From positions 434,150 through 498,149 of the forward strand of contig RXJR01000009.1 in the NCBI GenBank assembly GCA_003963305.1: DNA of 64,000 nt, in the 5' to 3' direction. Under the pieces are notes generated by a model, which saw only the letters and a program-made list of their open reading frames with translations, was not told the DNA's origin and did no database searches. The position numbers and the translations under genes are program-made. How positions within the stretch are numbered: position 1 is the first letter of the stretch; each line of letters begins with the position of its first letter. The DNA comes from Candidatus Melainabacteria bacterium. GTDB lineage: Bacteria; Cyanobacteriota; Vampirovibrionia; Obscuribacterales; Obscuribacteraceae. Positions 45,696-54,991 of this stretch are shown one piece after another.

Positions 45696-46937
45696 TTGAG
45701 CGCATTACAACAAATAGAAATCAGGATTGCGGACCGCGATGTTCCGTTCCAGGCGAGTAAGATCCACGCGGATTATTATTTGCTCGACAAAAAATCGGTC
45801 GACGACGCGAAGTCGGAAATTCAGAAGCAGCGCGACCAGGCTGTCGATAAGTGCTTCCTGGCAGACCGCGACATCAAGGTTCTGAACAAAGCTGGCTATG
45901 CTGCTGTCGAACAGCTGGAAACGCTAGCGGCGGAATTTCGCTTAATGGTCGCTAAGAATATGTCTGTGCAAGGCGCCGCGCTTCCATCAGAGGAAACCAT
46001 CGTTAGGCTTCAGACAATGGAGTTTCCGACCTGGTCGAACTTCGTCCAGGAAGCCTGGAACGCCCAGCGTATGCCAGAAGAAGTTCAGGCGGCTATCGAT
46101 TCGCGTTATAGCGGTTCGCACGCGCCGGCGGAAGGCGGCAAACCGAAGAAAGGAAGCAAGAATATTGACGGACAAATGTCCATTCGCGATATTCCGACGG
46201 ACGAACAAGCGGAAGGCGGTCCAGTCAAGACTATGACTATCGCCGAACTGGAAGCCAGGAACGAAGCCATTCGGGTATTTGCTGGCGTCGACACTGTCGA
46301 AGCCTGGGAAGCGCTGACGCCTGAAGAACAGAATAGGTTCGTTGAAGATTACGACGCTTCAATCGCCGCGCAAGTGCCGGAAAAAATGACGAACGGACTA
46401 GAAGCGATTGCTGAACGCTTTGAGGAAACCGGCTGCGGCGGACCGCTTCTGATTGGCTGCGATGATAACGCGCCGGTCGATGTCGAAGTTCGCGACGTGA
46501 CAGACGAACCGAAGAAGCTGGTCGACATGACGCCGGGCGAACTTGCCACCGCTTGCGGTGAAGACCTGTCGAAAGTGCCCGTCGACTTTCCGCACGAAGA
46601 CGAAGACTGGCATAAGCTGACCGACGCGGAGAAAATCGACTGGCTTAACAGAGCTTGGGAAGAACCGCAGCGAATTCTAGATGTTTCTGTAACGGCGACA
46701 TCTTCTGAAGGTCAGGAGACGATAGCCGACATGGGAAAGTTACCCGACTCTCAGGAATCAACCAGCTTTGTATCGAGTGCAGCTGTGGATACGGAGTGCT
46801 CGGAAACCGATGGTTCGTCTTTGAGCGAATCGAACGCCACAGACGGAACTGTCCCATTCGCGAAGCCCGCCGGCAAGAACGCCAGGAAGCCGAAGTTCGG
46901 AAGTAAGCGCACAGCCAGCACGAAGTCCAGAAAGTAA
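45696..46937 (+). CDS. Prophage hypothetical protein, acidic
   Basis: 413 residues from TTG 45696 behind AGAGGAAAA. The N-terminal ~100 residues are helical with the coiled stretch VDDAKSEIQKQRDQAVDKC. The remainder is rich in Glu/Asp/Pro, with segments such as LTPEEQNRFVEDYDAS, and a basic C-terminus (GKNARKPKFGSKRT). No known domain. It is the largest unassigned gene of the early block. Confidence 0.6.
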   Translation: MSALQQIEIRIADRDVPFQASKIHADYYLLDKKSVDDAKSEIQKQRDQAVDKCFLADRDIKVLNKAGYAAVEQLETLAAEFRLMVAKNMSVQGAALPSEETIVRLQTMEFPTWSNFVQEAWNAQRMPEEVQAAIDSRYSGSHAPAEGGKPKKGSKNIDGQMSIRDIPTDEQAEGGPVKTMTIAELEARNEAIRVFAGVDTVEAWEALTPEEQNRFVEDYDASIAAQVPEKMTNGLEAIAERFEETGCGGPLLIGCDDNAPVDVEVRDVTDEPKKLVDMTPGELATACGEDLSKVPVDFPHEDEDWHKLTDAEKIDWLNRAWEEPQRILDVSVTATSSEGQETIADMGKLPDSQESTSFVSSAAVDTECSETDGSSLSESNATDGTVPFAKPAGKNARKPKFGSKRTASTKSRK

Positions 46938-46965
46938 TCACACGTTCGAATTAGAGGAAAAGAAA

Positions 46966-47151
46966 TTGGATTCAGAAGTAAAAAGCATTTGCCGAATCAT
47001 TGACCGCGTCGGCGCTTGGGTCGTACTGGCGCTTACCACGCGTCAGGGTGTGAAAATCGGCGACCTAGATCCGCGCGTCTACGCTTCGATTATCGTCGAA
47101 AGCGACCGCAAAGAAGAACGCAAAGCCGGCGCAGAATACGGCGACGAGTAG
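46966..47151 (+). CDS. Prophage hypothetical protein
   Basis: 61 residues from TTG 46966 behind AGAGGAAAAG. Helical with a central hydrophobic strand (VGAWVVLALTTRQGVKIG). Not assigned. Confidence 0.5.
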   Translation: MDSEVKSICRIIDRVGAWVVLALTTRQGVKIGDLDPRVYASIIVESDRKEERKAGAEYGDE

Positions 47152-47232
47152 CTTTTCGAATAGCTGGCTAGGGCGTCGTCAAGGAACCGGCGCCCTACGT
47201 CCGGCAATACAAGACTCTAGAAAGGTCAAAAA

Positions 47233-47403
47233 ATGGCGCACACAGTAACAAGCAAGCCAATTAAGTGCCCGGTCTGCAAGAAAGACGCGCTTTGGATTGG
47301 CGACGAATTCGAATCGGCGACGACAGTATTTGAGCACGCGTTAGAAGCGTGCCGCATATCTAACGAAGAACTAAGACAGCTAGAAAAGAGCGCACAGACT
47401 TGA
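47233..47403 (+). CDS. Prophage zinc-ribbon-like peptide
   Basis: 56 residues. A CPVCKKDALW pair at ~12-21 and a later HALEAC could form a small zinc site. GAAAGGTCA precedes the ATG. It overlaps the next gene start at the stop codon. Not assigned. Confidence 0.5.
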   Translation: MAHTVTSKPIKCPVCKKDALWIGDEFESATTVFEHALEACRISNEELRQLEKSAQT

Positions 47404-47636
47404 TTCCAGACGAAGACGTAAATAAATGGGGGCTGGATTTGAAGACGCCCCTGGGGCACAGCCGTGCACCAGAAATGGTGTCATTCGCCGCGCTTGCCCA
47501 TGAAATCAAAAGACGGATTGACAAAGTTCACCGGCGGAACGGTGTTATTCCGTTCCAGCTACAAGGCACCCTGATCGACTTATACGCAAAGGCTGACAAA
47601 TGTCAAAAACTGCACCAGAAGCAGCAAAAATCCTAA
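47400..47636 (+). CDS. Prophage hypothetical protein
   Basis: 78 residues from TTG 47400, inside the previous stop. Helical and basic (AALAHEIKRRIDKVHRRN). Overlaps the primase start by 37 bp. Not assigned. Confidence 0.45.
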   Translation: MIPDEDVNKWGLDLKTPLGHSRAPEMVSFAALAHEIKRRIDKVHRRNGVIPFQLQGTLIDLYAKADKCQKLHQKQQKS

Positions 47637-49804
47637 ACGCGACGAAAGTCGGCGACAGCTATATCGCAGTCTGTCCTGTGTGTTTTAACGGCACACTGGG
47701 ATTCGGAGACGAAGCCGGCGAACTGTCTTTCACTTGCAAGAATAAATGCGCGGGCCCGAAGATACACGAAGGGCTTCAGCGTCTGGGCGTCTTCGATAAG
47801 CCGAAGCCGCAGAGGAAGGCGAGCAAGAAGAAAGACGCGGGTCTAAAGTGGTGGACTGACGGCAAGCTAGCCGGCGAATGGACCTATCGAGATTTCGACG
47901 CAGAAGGAAATATCGTCGAAACACTGAAGGTCAAGCGCTACGACATGCCCGACGGCACGATTCAATATCCGTCTAGTCGTCCACCCTACGGAATGAACGA
48001 CGGCGGAACCGAAGGCTGGAAGCCGGTCCTGTTTGACTATCCTGAAATCAAAGGTTGGATAGCGGAGAATTGCAGCGTATTTTTGACGACAAGCGAAGAA
48101 GCCGCGCGGCGTCTGCAAGACGAAGGATTCGCAGCCACCACACACAAGGGCGGTTCGAAATCACAGTGGCGCGTTGAGTACTCAGAACAGCTTGCCGGCG
48201 CAAAGCAGATTGTCATATTGACCGACGGCGATAAAGCCGGAATCGAGCACGCGGAAGCGAAAGCTAAGGCGCTGAAGAATAACGACTTTCTGGTGAAAGT
48301 AATCAGGCTGAATCCGCTTGAATGGCTAGGCGACAAGCACACGGCTGACGAACTGATCGACTTAATCGAGGCGACTGAATACTTCGTACCGGCACCGCCG
48401 GAAGTGCAAGAACAGCCAAGCACGTTCATGCCAGGCGTTCAGAATCCGTTCACCGAACTGGCTACAGCCGAACGCTTCGCGAATGATTTCCGCGACGTTT
48501 TGATATATGCCGGCGGGCTGTGGTGGATCTGGAACGGTAAGAAGTGGGAAGAAGACGAAAAGCATAAAGCCGTTCTTCTGGTCGGTGAGAGCGTTAGGAA
48601 GTGGTACAAAATCTTTTCGACCGACGGCAACATTGACCGCCAGGAGCTTAAAAACTGGCATAAGGCGCTAGAATCCCTGGGCGGTCTAAAACACGTTCTA
48701 GAACTGTCTAGACCGCTTCTGATACGCGATTTCGAAATCTTCGATAACGATCCGCTTCTGTTGAACCTGCGGAACGGAACTTATTCGTTCGAACAGAAGA
48801 AACTGCTGCCACACAAGAAAGAAGATTATTGCAGTAAAATTATCGACATCGACTATAACCCGAAAGCCGTCTGCATCACATTTTTGGACGGTCTGAACAA
48901 AACTTTCGCCGGGAACCGGACGATTATCGAATTCGTTCTTCGTGCGATCGGTTACTCACTAACCGGGCTGACAGACGAACAAGTCTTCTTCTTCTGCTAC
49001 GGACCGCAGGGTCAGAACGGAAAGTCGACGCTGCTTGAACTTGTCCAGAAAATCATGGGCGAGTACGCGCGCGGTATGTCGAAGAAGCTGATTCTGGAAG
49101 GCGGTCAGGACACTAAGTTCGGAAACCCCTGGCGCATCGCCGGACGCCGCTATATTCTGCTTGACGAAATCGACGAAACCGACCGCGTTTCGGAAACCGC
49201 ACTTAAACAAGTCACCGGCGAAGACACCGTCAGCGCTTCCAAGATGTTTAAGGACGCGACGGAATTCATGTCGGTTTCTAAGCTGTGGATGAGGGGTAAT
49301 GAAAAGCCGCGCGTTAAGGCTTCTGATTCCGTCTTTCGCCGCGTCGTCTTGATACCGTTCATGGTGCGAATGGAAAAGGTTCCACGAATCAAGTCGCGGC
49401 TATGGGCTGAGCGCGAAGGCATTCTGAATCTGTTTATCGCAGCAGCCGAAGACTACATGAATAGCGGTCTTCGCATACCGCCCGAAATCGACGAAGCAAC
49501 AAACGAGTACCGAAAGGAAATGGACATCTTCAAAGACTTTCTTTCGGAATGCTTCGAACTAGAAATTCCAGAAATCCCGAAAGAACACAGCCTTATGTTC
49601 GTGCGCCGCGCGGATATGTTCCGCGTGTTAACGCAGTGGCAAAAGGAATGTGGTCACGCCAGGACCTGGGACATACATCGAATGCAGCGCGAAATGAAGG
49701 CGCGCGGCTACGAAATACGGAAACGCGACGGACATCCCTGTTATAGGGGTCTGAAGCTGACACCGGAATGGACACCGAACGAGCGCGTTAGATTCCGCGC
49801 ATAA
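47600..49804 (+). CDS. Primase-helicase (P4/D5 type) with TOPRIM
   Basis: 734 residues combining primase and helicase. The N-terminal zinc ribbon is CPVCFNGTLGF with CKNKC (~25-50). A TOPRIM-like part shows IVILTDGDKAGIEHAEAKA near residue 205. Residues ~400-660 are a D5/P4 SF3 ATPase with Walker A GPQGQNGKSTLLEL, Walker B YILLDEIDE, and the sensor region RGNEKPRV...FRRVVLIPF. This is the key phage replication enzyme, unwinding and priming at the phage origin. No origin repeats were recognised beside it. Confidence 0.92.
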   Translation: MSKTAPEAAKILNATKVGDSYIAVCPVCFNGTLGFGDEAGELSFTCKNKCAGPKIHEGLQRLGVFDKPKPQRKASKKKDAGLKWWTDGKLAGEWTYRDFDAEGNIVETLKVKRYDMPDGTIQYPSSRPPYGMNDGGTEGWKPVLFDYPEIKGWIAENCSVFLTTSEEAARRLQDEGFAATTHKGGSKSQWRVEYSEQLAGAKQIVILTDGDKAGIEHAEAKAKALKNNDFLVKVIRLNPLEWLGDKHTADELIDLIEATEYFVPAPPEVQEQPSTFMPGVQNPFTELATAERFANDFRDVLIYAGGLWWIWNGKKWEEDEKHKAVLLVGESVRKWYKIFSTDGNIDRQELKNWHKALESLGGLKHVLELSRPLLIRDFEIFDNDPLLLNLRNGTYSFEQKKLLPHKKEDYCSKIIDIDYNPKAVCITFLDGLNKTFAGNRTIIEFVLRAIGYSLTGLTDEQVFFFCYGPQGQNGKSTLLELVQKIMGEYARGMSKKLILEGGQDTKFGNPWRIAGRRYILLDEIDETDRVSETALKQVTGEDTVSASKMFKDATEFMSVSKLWMRGNEKPRVKASDSVFRRVVLIPFMVRMEKVPRIKSRLWAEREGILNLFIAAAEDYMNSGLRIPPEIDEATNEYRKEMDIFKDFLSECFELEIPEIPKEHSLMFVRRADMFRVLTQWQKECGHARTWDIHRMQREMKARGYEIRKRDGHPCYRGLKLTPEWTPNERVRFRA

Positions 49805-49831
49805 ACACACCACACACAAGAGGGATTGAAA

Positions 49832-50041
49832 ATGCCGAAAAAAGTTCTAGTTGCTTTGCCGCCTGGACTACTTGAACAAGTTGACTTTATTGCACAGTGC
49901 GAACACCGCACGCGAAGCGACCTTGTCCGCGAAGCGCTGCGTTGTTATTCCGACACTTTCAGACGGAATCACGGTGCGCGCCTTCATCTTCTTCAGGATA
50001 TGGAACCACAGACTGTTATCTTCCAGGAAGAACATGCGTAA
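49832..50041 (+). CDS. Ribbon-helix-helix DNA-binding protein
   Basis: 69 residues from ATG 49832 (AGAGGGA upstream; a TTG at 49826 is less likely). KKVLVALPPGLLEQVDFIA followed by HRTRSDLVREALRCY is a typical CopG/RHH pattern. Probably an autoregulator of the recombination genes behind it; overlaps the nuclease by 8 bp. Confidence 0.8.
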   Translation: MPKKVLVALPPGLLEQVDFIAQCEHRTRSDLVREALRCYSDTFRRNHGARLHLLQDMEPQTVIFQEEHA

Positions 50042-50888
50042 AGACTTAGAAGGAAACATTCTGATTCACCCGTCAAGCCTGTCTAATTATCAGGACTGCG
50101 GGCGAAGGACTGCCGTCCAGATTTTTCGCGAACCGATTGAAACGGTCGTCGGAAAAGAACGGATTCGCAAAACCTTTCCGACTATCGGTTCGGTAGTTGG
50201 TAACGCTGTTCATGCCGGCGTCGCTTTCATGCTAGACCGCGTGCGATGCGGTCTGGACGCCGACCTACCCGCAGCCGTCGCCCTGGGTTGGGCAAAGTAT
50301 GCGGCCGATTCTTTCGACGGTGTTCAGACAGACCAGACGACGCGCGACACTATCCAGGCGCGAATACAAATCGAAAAAATGATCAATGTGTTCGCGCACC
50401 AGATAGTTCCTTATGATAAGTTCGCGAATATCGAAGAAGAAATGATCGTTCACGTCGACGGTATTTTTTATGTCGTCGGCAAGCCGGACGGTCGAACCGA
50501 ATATGGTGTCATTCACGACCATAAGACGGGCGTCAAGCTGTCGTCTTACTGGGCGCAGATTGGCGGCTATAGCGTTCTTTATGCGTCGCATGATATCGAG
50601 GTTTCGGCTGCCCAGGTCAATTTCTGCAAGCGCGTGAAATATGACAAACCACAGCCGGACATCGAAATCATTCCGTATAACTTGACCGCTGCGGAAGATG
50701 CCTATTTCGACACCGTCGAACGTGTCATGAGAGATTACGAAGCTTTCAGCCGAACGAATTCAATCGCGGCTTTTCCCGCGAATCCGGCTTCGTTCATGTG
50801 CTCGAAAAAATACTGCGAAGCGCATTCGACGCCGCTTTGCCCTTATGGAAAACAAACCAAATCAACAGGAGACGAAGACATTGACTGA
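50034..50888 (+). CDS. PD-(D/E)XK exonuclease with cysteine cluster (RecB/AddB/Cas4-like)
   Basis: 284 residues from ATG 50034 behind AGGAAG. HPSSLSNYQDCGRRTAV carries one N-terminal Cys. The nuclease core is VVGKPDGRTEYGVIHDHKTG (D...D-x-K) with QIGGYSVLY after it. The C-terminus has CSKKYCEAHSTPLC. One N-terminal plus three C-terminal cysteines is the 4Fe-4S arrangement of AddB/Cas4-type nucleases. As the phage-type exonuclease it would make single strands for the annealing protein next to it. Confidence 0.87.
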   Translation: MRKDLEGNILIHPSSLSNYQDCGRRTAVQIFREPIETVVGKERIRKTFPTIGSVVGNAVHAGVAFMLDRVRCGLDADLPAAVALGWAKYAADSFDGVQTDQTTRDTIQARIQIEKMINVFAHQIVPYDKFANIEEEMIVHVDGIFYVVGKPDGRTEYGVIHDHKTGVKLSSYWAQIGGYSVLYASHDIEVSAAQVNFCKRVKYDKPQPDIEIIPYNLTAAEDAYFDTVERVMRDYEAFSRTNSIAAFPANPASFMCSKKYCEAHSTPLCPYGKQTKSTGDEDID

Positions 50889-52029
50889 AGAAACACAAGA
50901 TATCGAATACGAAGAAGAAGACGCCCAGGCGGAAGTTTCTGTCGTAGAAACCAGCGGCGGTGCGGCTAGCAACATGGGACAGCTGGCGCAGATTAGCCAG
51001 AACGCGATGACAGGGAACGTCGCTGTCGCAGCGCAGCGCGCAGCTGTCGAAGTTTTGACGCAAGTGTACGCCGCGCAGAACAAACCGCGAAATCTAGCAG
51101 TGTTCAGAAAACGAGCGCTAGAACTGGCAAGCCAGGAACGGTTCGCTGAAACGGCTATTTACTGCCTGCCCCTGGGCGATTCGTTCAAAGAAGGTCCGTC
51201 TACGGCGATGATGGATTCTTTGATCGACGAATACCAGAACGTCCAGGTCGAAACTATCGAGCATGGCTACAGCGATCAGCTTCAGCAAAGTTCCGGCGAA
51301 ATCATTCTGTGGAATTACGAAAGCAATGTTCGCAAGGTCGCGAAAATAAACATTCAGCACACGTCGCAGAAGAAGCAGTTAATCGGTTGGCAGACGAAAG
51401 CGGCTCTGTCAAAAGAACGACGAAATCTAATCAAGCGCACGCTGCCGGCGGACGTGGTCGCGGAAGTTTACGACAAATGTATTCAGACCGTCGATATGTC
51501 CATCGGCAAGAACAAAGCCGCCATTCCTTCGATGCTATCGGCATTTCGTGACATTGGCATTGAAGAAGGTCGGCTTCGCGCGTTCCTGGGCATCCACCCT
51601 TCCGAAAAGCGCGCCCTGGGCGACTACAAACCAGCTGAAGTTCGTCGCCTGCGTTCTGTCTACGCCGCGATAAATTCCGGCGAAGCGAAGCCGTCCGATT
51701 TCTTCAAAGGCGCGTCTAACACCGCTGCCGCAGCCAAGCAAGCCGAACGCAAAGCAAAACAGGAGGAAACGAAATCGGAAGATACGAACACGAAGGGAAA
51801 AAACACTGCAGTATCGACAGCGGCGCCTACAAAGGAAGCTGCCCCCACTGCGGAAGCTTCTGGACCCTTGCCTACGACGGAACCAGAATCAAGTTCAAAG
51901 GCGGCGGCTGCAAGTGCCGACCCCCTAGCGCCATCCTCTGCGGACCCTTCGCCATCATCGGCGCCTGGGTCAGAAACTGAGGCACCACCGCCGATACCGG
52001 AATCTACGAAGCGAACCAGGCGATTCTAA
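50881..52029 (+). CDS. Phage recombination-associated protein
   Basis: 382 residues if started at TTG 50881 with AGGAG upstream (ATG 50845 would overlap the nuclease by 44 bp). The middle holds GDSFKEGPSTAMMDSLIDEY, ILWNYESNVRKVAKI and RNLIKRTLPADVVAEVYDKC, a pattern I associate with uncharacterised phage proteins often placed beside exonucleases. A single-strand annealing role is plausible from position. The last ~110 residues are Ala/Pro/Ser/Thr-rich and disordered. Confidence 0.65.
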   Translation: MTEETQDIEYEEEDAQAEVSVVETSGGAASNMGQLAQISQNAMTGNVAVAAQRAAVEVLTQVYAAQNKPRNLAVFRKRALELASQERFAETAIYCLPLGDSFKEGPSTAMMDSLIDEYQNVQVETIEHGYSDQLQQSSGEIILWNYESNVRKVAKINIQHTSQKKQLIGWQTKAALSKERRNLIKRTLPADVVAEVYDKCIQTVDMSIGKNKAAIPSMLSAFRDIGIEEGRLRAFLGIHPSEKRALGDYKPAEVRRLRSVYAAINSGEAKPSDFFKGASNTAAAAKQAERKAKQEETKSEDTNTKGKNTAVSTAAPTKEAAPTAEASGPLPTTEPESSSKAAAASADPLAPSSADPSPSSAPGSETEAPPPIPESTKRTRRF

Positions 52030-52080
52030 ACAGCGCAGGTCAAACCACACACACACGACCGAAGCTAGAAGATAGACACC

Positions 52081-52674
52081 ATGCCAAACGAAGAATTTCC
52101 AGAAATACCAGACACCGATTTTTCCCTAGCCCAGCAAGTTCGCGGCACTATGAAAGCTTTCGAAAGCATTCAGGAAACGCGCAAGCTGACTAAAGAAGAA
52201 TGGCGCGCGCTGCACGCTTTGAACACCTTGTGGTCGACATATTCAGCCGAACGCAGGACGTTTATCCTGGACCTTTTGAAACGCGGATTCGCTGTCGCCG
52301 TGTCAGCGATTCTTTTCAGTGCGCCGGCATTCGCGGACGACGTGCCGAAGGAACTTCCAATCAACACGCCGGAACCTATGACGGTCGTCATTCTGAAAGA
52401 CGAAGACAGGAAGCCGCATACATACAAGGTCGTTGGACTGCAGAAGGTAACGAAGCAGAATTTCGGGTTTCTTCGCGGGCGTCGCGTCTATCACTACAAA
52501 CTAGACGGAACGCAGACGGAATATCTTCGCTATAGCGAGATAAAGAACGAAGACGTTCCTGACCTGCGTCCTTACGAGGTCGCTCACCCATGGCGATATC
52601 GAATCAAACTAGTCGCGAAAGGCGCACCGGCGGCGGCTAATACCGCTGCGTGGTGGGCATCGCACACTAAATAG
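52081..52674 (+). CDS. Prophage membrane-anchored or exported protein
   Basis: 197 residues. A soluble helical N-terminal part (~1-62) precedes a signal-like stretch (GFAVAVSAILFSAPAFADD, ~68-87), and then a beta-rich domain with FLRGRRVYHYKLDGTQTEYL. The unusual late signal with the AFADD end matches the exported gene at 45319. It may be a type II anchored protein, or translation might also start inside. Function unknown. Confidence 0.58.
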   Translation: MPNEEFPEIPDTDFSLAQQVRGTMKAFESIQETRKLTKEEWRALHALNTLWSTYSAERRTFILDLLKRGFAVAVSAILFSAPAFADDVPKELPINTPEPMTVVILKDEDRKPHTYKVVGLQKVTKQNFGFLRGRRVYHYKLDGTQTEYLRYSEIKNEDVPDLRPYEVAHPWRYRIKLVAKGAPAAANTAAWWASHTK

Positions 52675-52682
52675 GAGGAACT

Positions 52683-52967
52683 ATGCACCAGCAATTTTTG
52701 CTAGCACGAACAGGGCTGACGAATAAAACAACTGAAAGGAAGCGGGTTCTGGTCGATATCTCGAATATCAACTATTACCGCGAATTGACTGACGACGAAT
52801 TCATGATCGCAAAAGTGAACGAAGCGCATACCGAAGCAGTAACCGCCGTCTGGCTGAAGACGGGCGAATGCCTCTATGTACTGGCGACCTTCGACGCTAT
52901 ACGAAACATGATTAATCCGCCAGTATCCGTCAGACCGCGACGACAAATCGAGAAAAGGGGGGCTTAA
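52683..52967 (+). CDS. Prophage hypothetical protein
   Basis: 94 residues behind AGGAGGA. Residues ~20-80 look like one compact alpha/beta domain (KRVLVDISNINYYRELTDDE; EAVTAVWLKTGECLYVLATF). The C-terminus is Arg-rich. Not assigned. Three bp before the Rad50-like gene. Confidence 0.58.
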   Translation: MHQQFLLARTGLTNKTTERKRVLVDISNINYYRELTDDEFMIAKVNEAHTEAVTAVWLKTGECLYVLATFDAIRNMINPPVSVRPRRQIEKRGA

Positions 52968-52970
52968 ATT

Positions 52971-54671
52971 TTGAGAGCACAAATAGAAAACTTCGGACCG
53001 GTCAAGCTTGCCGACATAGAGCTAGACCGCATAACGATGCTAGTCGGCGATAATGGCGTCGGGAAAAGTTCAATCGCCCAGGCTCTAGGATTCGCGCTGA
53101 CAGGCACCACTTATAATGCGGAGAATCCACAGAACCGCGCTTATGAACTGGTTCGCGACGGCGCGCCGAACGGTTCCCGAATCAGGGTTTTCGACGACGC
53201 CGGCGAAGTCACCCTGACCTATCCAGACTGCAAGCATTCGGCGACTGGCGTCGCGCCGCGTTCTTCGCTTGTCGCTGTCGGCATGGAATCAATCTGTAAG
53301 ATGAAACCAGCTGATCGCGCGGCGGTCGTTCAGAAGTATCTAAGGACGCTGCCGACGCCGGAAGAACTGACCGACGCCCTGTCGAAAGTCGGCGTCGAAG
53401 GTAAGAACGCGGAAGCAGTCGTCGACTACGTCGAAAAATACGGCTGGGAGAAAGCGCACGATCACTACAAAAATCAGGGCGCCCTTCATAAATCACTGTG
53501 GGCGCAGGAAGCGGGCGAAGCCTGGGGAAGCACCAAGCAAGCCAGTTTCATTCCGCAATACTGGGATAACAGTCTTCAGGGAATGAGCGAACAGACGCTG
53601 GTCGAAGAACTGGCGCGCGAACGGGAAATCCTTGAAACCAGCTTGAAAGTCGAAGCGATATCAGAAAAGGAAATCGCCGACCTGGAAGAAGAATCGAAGA
53701 ACCTGGACGACCTGGCGCTTCGCGTGCAAGTTCTGAAAGAACACGCTGACAAGGCGAGGGCGAAAGTTAAGGAAGCCCAGGACCTTCTGAAGACGCTTCC
53801 GAAACCAGACTTCGGCGAAACCGGCGTTCCGTGCCCGCATTGCAAGCGTGACTTGATTATCGAGGGCGACACGCTGCGCAAAGTGAAGCCGGCTGACCTT
53901 TACACTGACGAAGAAAAGAACGAAATGGCGCAGGCTATCCTGGCGCAGAAGGAATTCGTCGCCGAAGCGATGAAAGCCGAAAACCAGGCGCTGGACAATC
54001 TGAGCGACGCACAGGTGAAATTAGCCCAGGCGAAGAAAGCCGCAGAACGACTTGCCGTCCTTAAGGCGAAAGGCGCACAGGAAGCGCCGCCGGCGGCAGT
54101 GGTAGAAAAACAGCGCGCAAACGTCGAACGCGCTAACCGCCGGTTGAAAGCCTGGACGCAGCGCACTAAGCTTGACCAGCACGCCGAAAACATTTCGCAG
54201 AACTTGTATATCGTCGGCGTGTTAAAACAGGAAGGTCTTCGACTGACGAAGCAGTCCGCCGGATTGAAAACGTTCAATCAGGAATATTTGAAGCGCGTCT
54301 GTGAGCTTGCCGACTGGGGTCTGGTCGAACTGCATGACGACATGACTATCACTTACGACGGTAGAAGTTATCACCGCTGTTCAGGCGGTCTTCGCTGGCG
54401 CTGCCGTATGACCTTGCAGATCGCCCTGGCGTGGTTGGAACCTTGTTCGCTGCTTATCCTGGACGACGACGTTCAAATCGACGATGCCGGTCGCGGCGGG
54501 CTGATTCAAATCCTTGAAAATTTCAAGGCACCGTCGCTGGTGTGTTTCGTAATTTCGAAGGAACACGATATCCCTGATCTGTCAGATGAAAGCTGGGGCT
54601 GTGGAAAGACCTACGTTTTTGAAGACGGTGTCACTAAGCTGTTCACAGCAAAGGATGCGGTGCCGGCATGA
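52971..54671 (+). CDS. Rad50/SbcC-like ATPase with zinc hook
   Basis: 566 residues from TTG 52971 behind AGGGGGG. Walker A VGDNGVGKSSIAQAL at ~28; two coiled coils (~200-270 and ~315-380) around CPHCKRDLI, which matches the CxxC zinc hook; then the C-terminal half with RCSGGLRWRCRMTLQIALA (signature) and LLILDDDVQIDD (Walker B). Much shorter than SbcC, like the phage gp46 style. With the nuclease upstream it should process DNA ends. No SbcD/Mre11 gene is seen. Confidence 0.88.
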   Translation: MRAQIENFGPVKLADIELDRITMLVGDNGVGKSSIAQALGFALTGTTYNAENPQNRAYELVRDGAPNGSRIRVFDDAGEVTLTYPDCKHSATGVAPRSSLVAVGMESICKMKPADRAAVVQKYLRTLPTPEELTDALSKVGVEGKNAEAVVDYVEKYGWEKAHDHYKNQGALHKSLWAQEAGEAWGSTKQASFIPQYWDNSLQGMSEQTLVEELAREREILETSLKVEAISEKEIADLEEESKNLDDLALRVQVLKEHADKARAKVKEAQDLLKTLPKPDFGETGVPCPHCKRDLIIEGDTLRKVKPADLYTDEEKNEMAQAILAQKEFVAEAMKAENQALDNLSDAQVKLAQAKKAAERLAVLKAKGAQEAPPAAVVEKQRANVERANRRLKAWTQRTKLDQHAENISQNLYIVGVLKQEGLRLTKQSAGLKTFNQEYLKRVCELADWGLVELHDDMTITYDGRSYHRCSGGLRWRCRMTLQIALAWLEPCSLLILDDDVQIDDAGRGGLIQILENFKAPSLVCFVISKEHDIPDLSDESWGCGKTYVFEDGVTKLFTAKDAVPA

Positions 54672-54991
54672 AATGCTCAAAGTGTGGATTTGATGAACTA
54701 GCCGAACTGCGTCGTGAATCTAAAGAACAGATTGAGAAATTTAAACTGGAAAACGGCGATAAGCCTTATTTCACGCTTCGCGATATGCTGTGCGGCAATT
54801 GCACTGCGCAAGTCGTTTCGAAACTGGAATCCCAGTCGCCTTTACCGTATTTCATTACAGCCATGTACGAATGCGGTTCGATTAGGAAATCAGAAAAGGC
54901 TGGCGAATGGACTACTGAAAAGCCATGCCCGCGCGACAAGCCTTGTCGCTGTCTTTGCGCTTGTAAAAAGTGTAACGGAGGTGCTGCATGA
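54668..54991 (+). CDS. Prophage Cys-rich protein
   Basis: 107 residues, ATGA overlap with the Rad50-like gene. Several Cys pairs: CSKCGF at the start, CGNC at ~42, and CRCLCACKKC at the end, suggesting two or three zinc sites. Not assigned. Confidence 0.6.
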   Translation: MKCSKCGFDELAELRRESKEQIEKFKLENGDKPYFTLRDMLCGNCTAQVVSKLESQSPLPYFITAMYECGSIRKSEKAGEWTTEKPCPRDKPCRCLCACKKCNGGAA

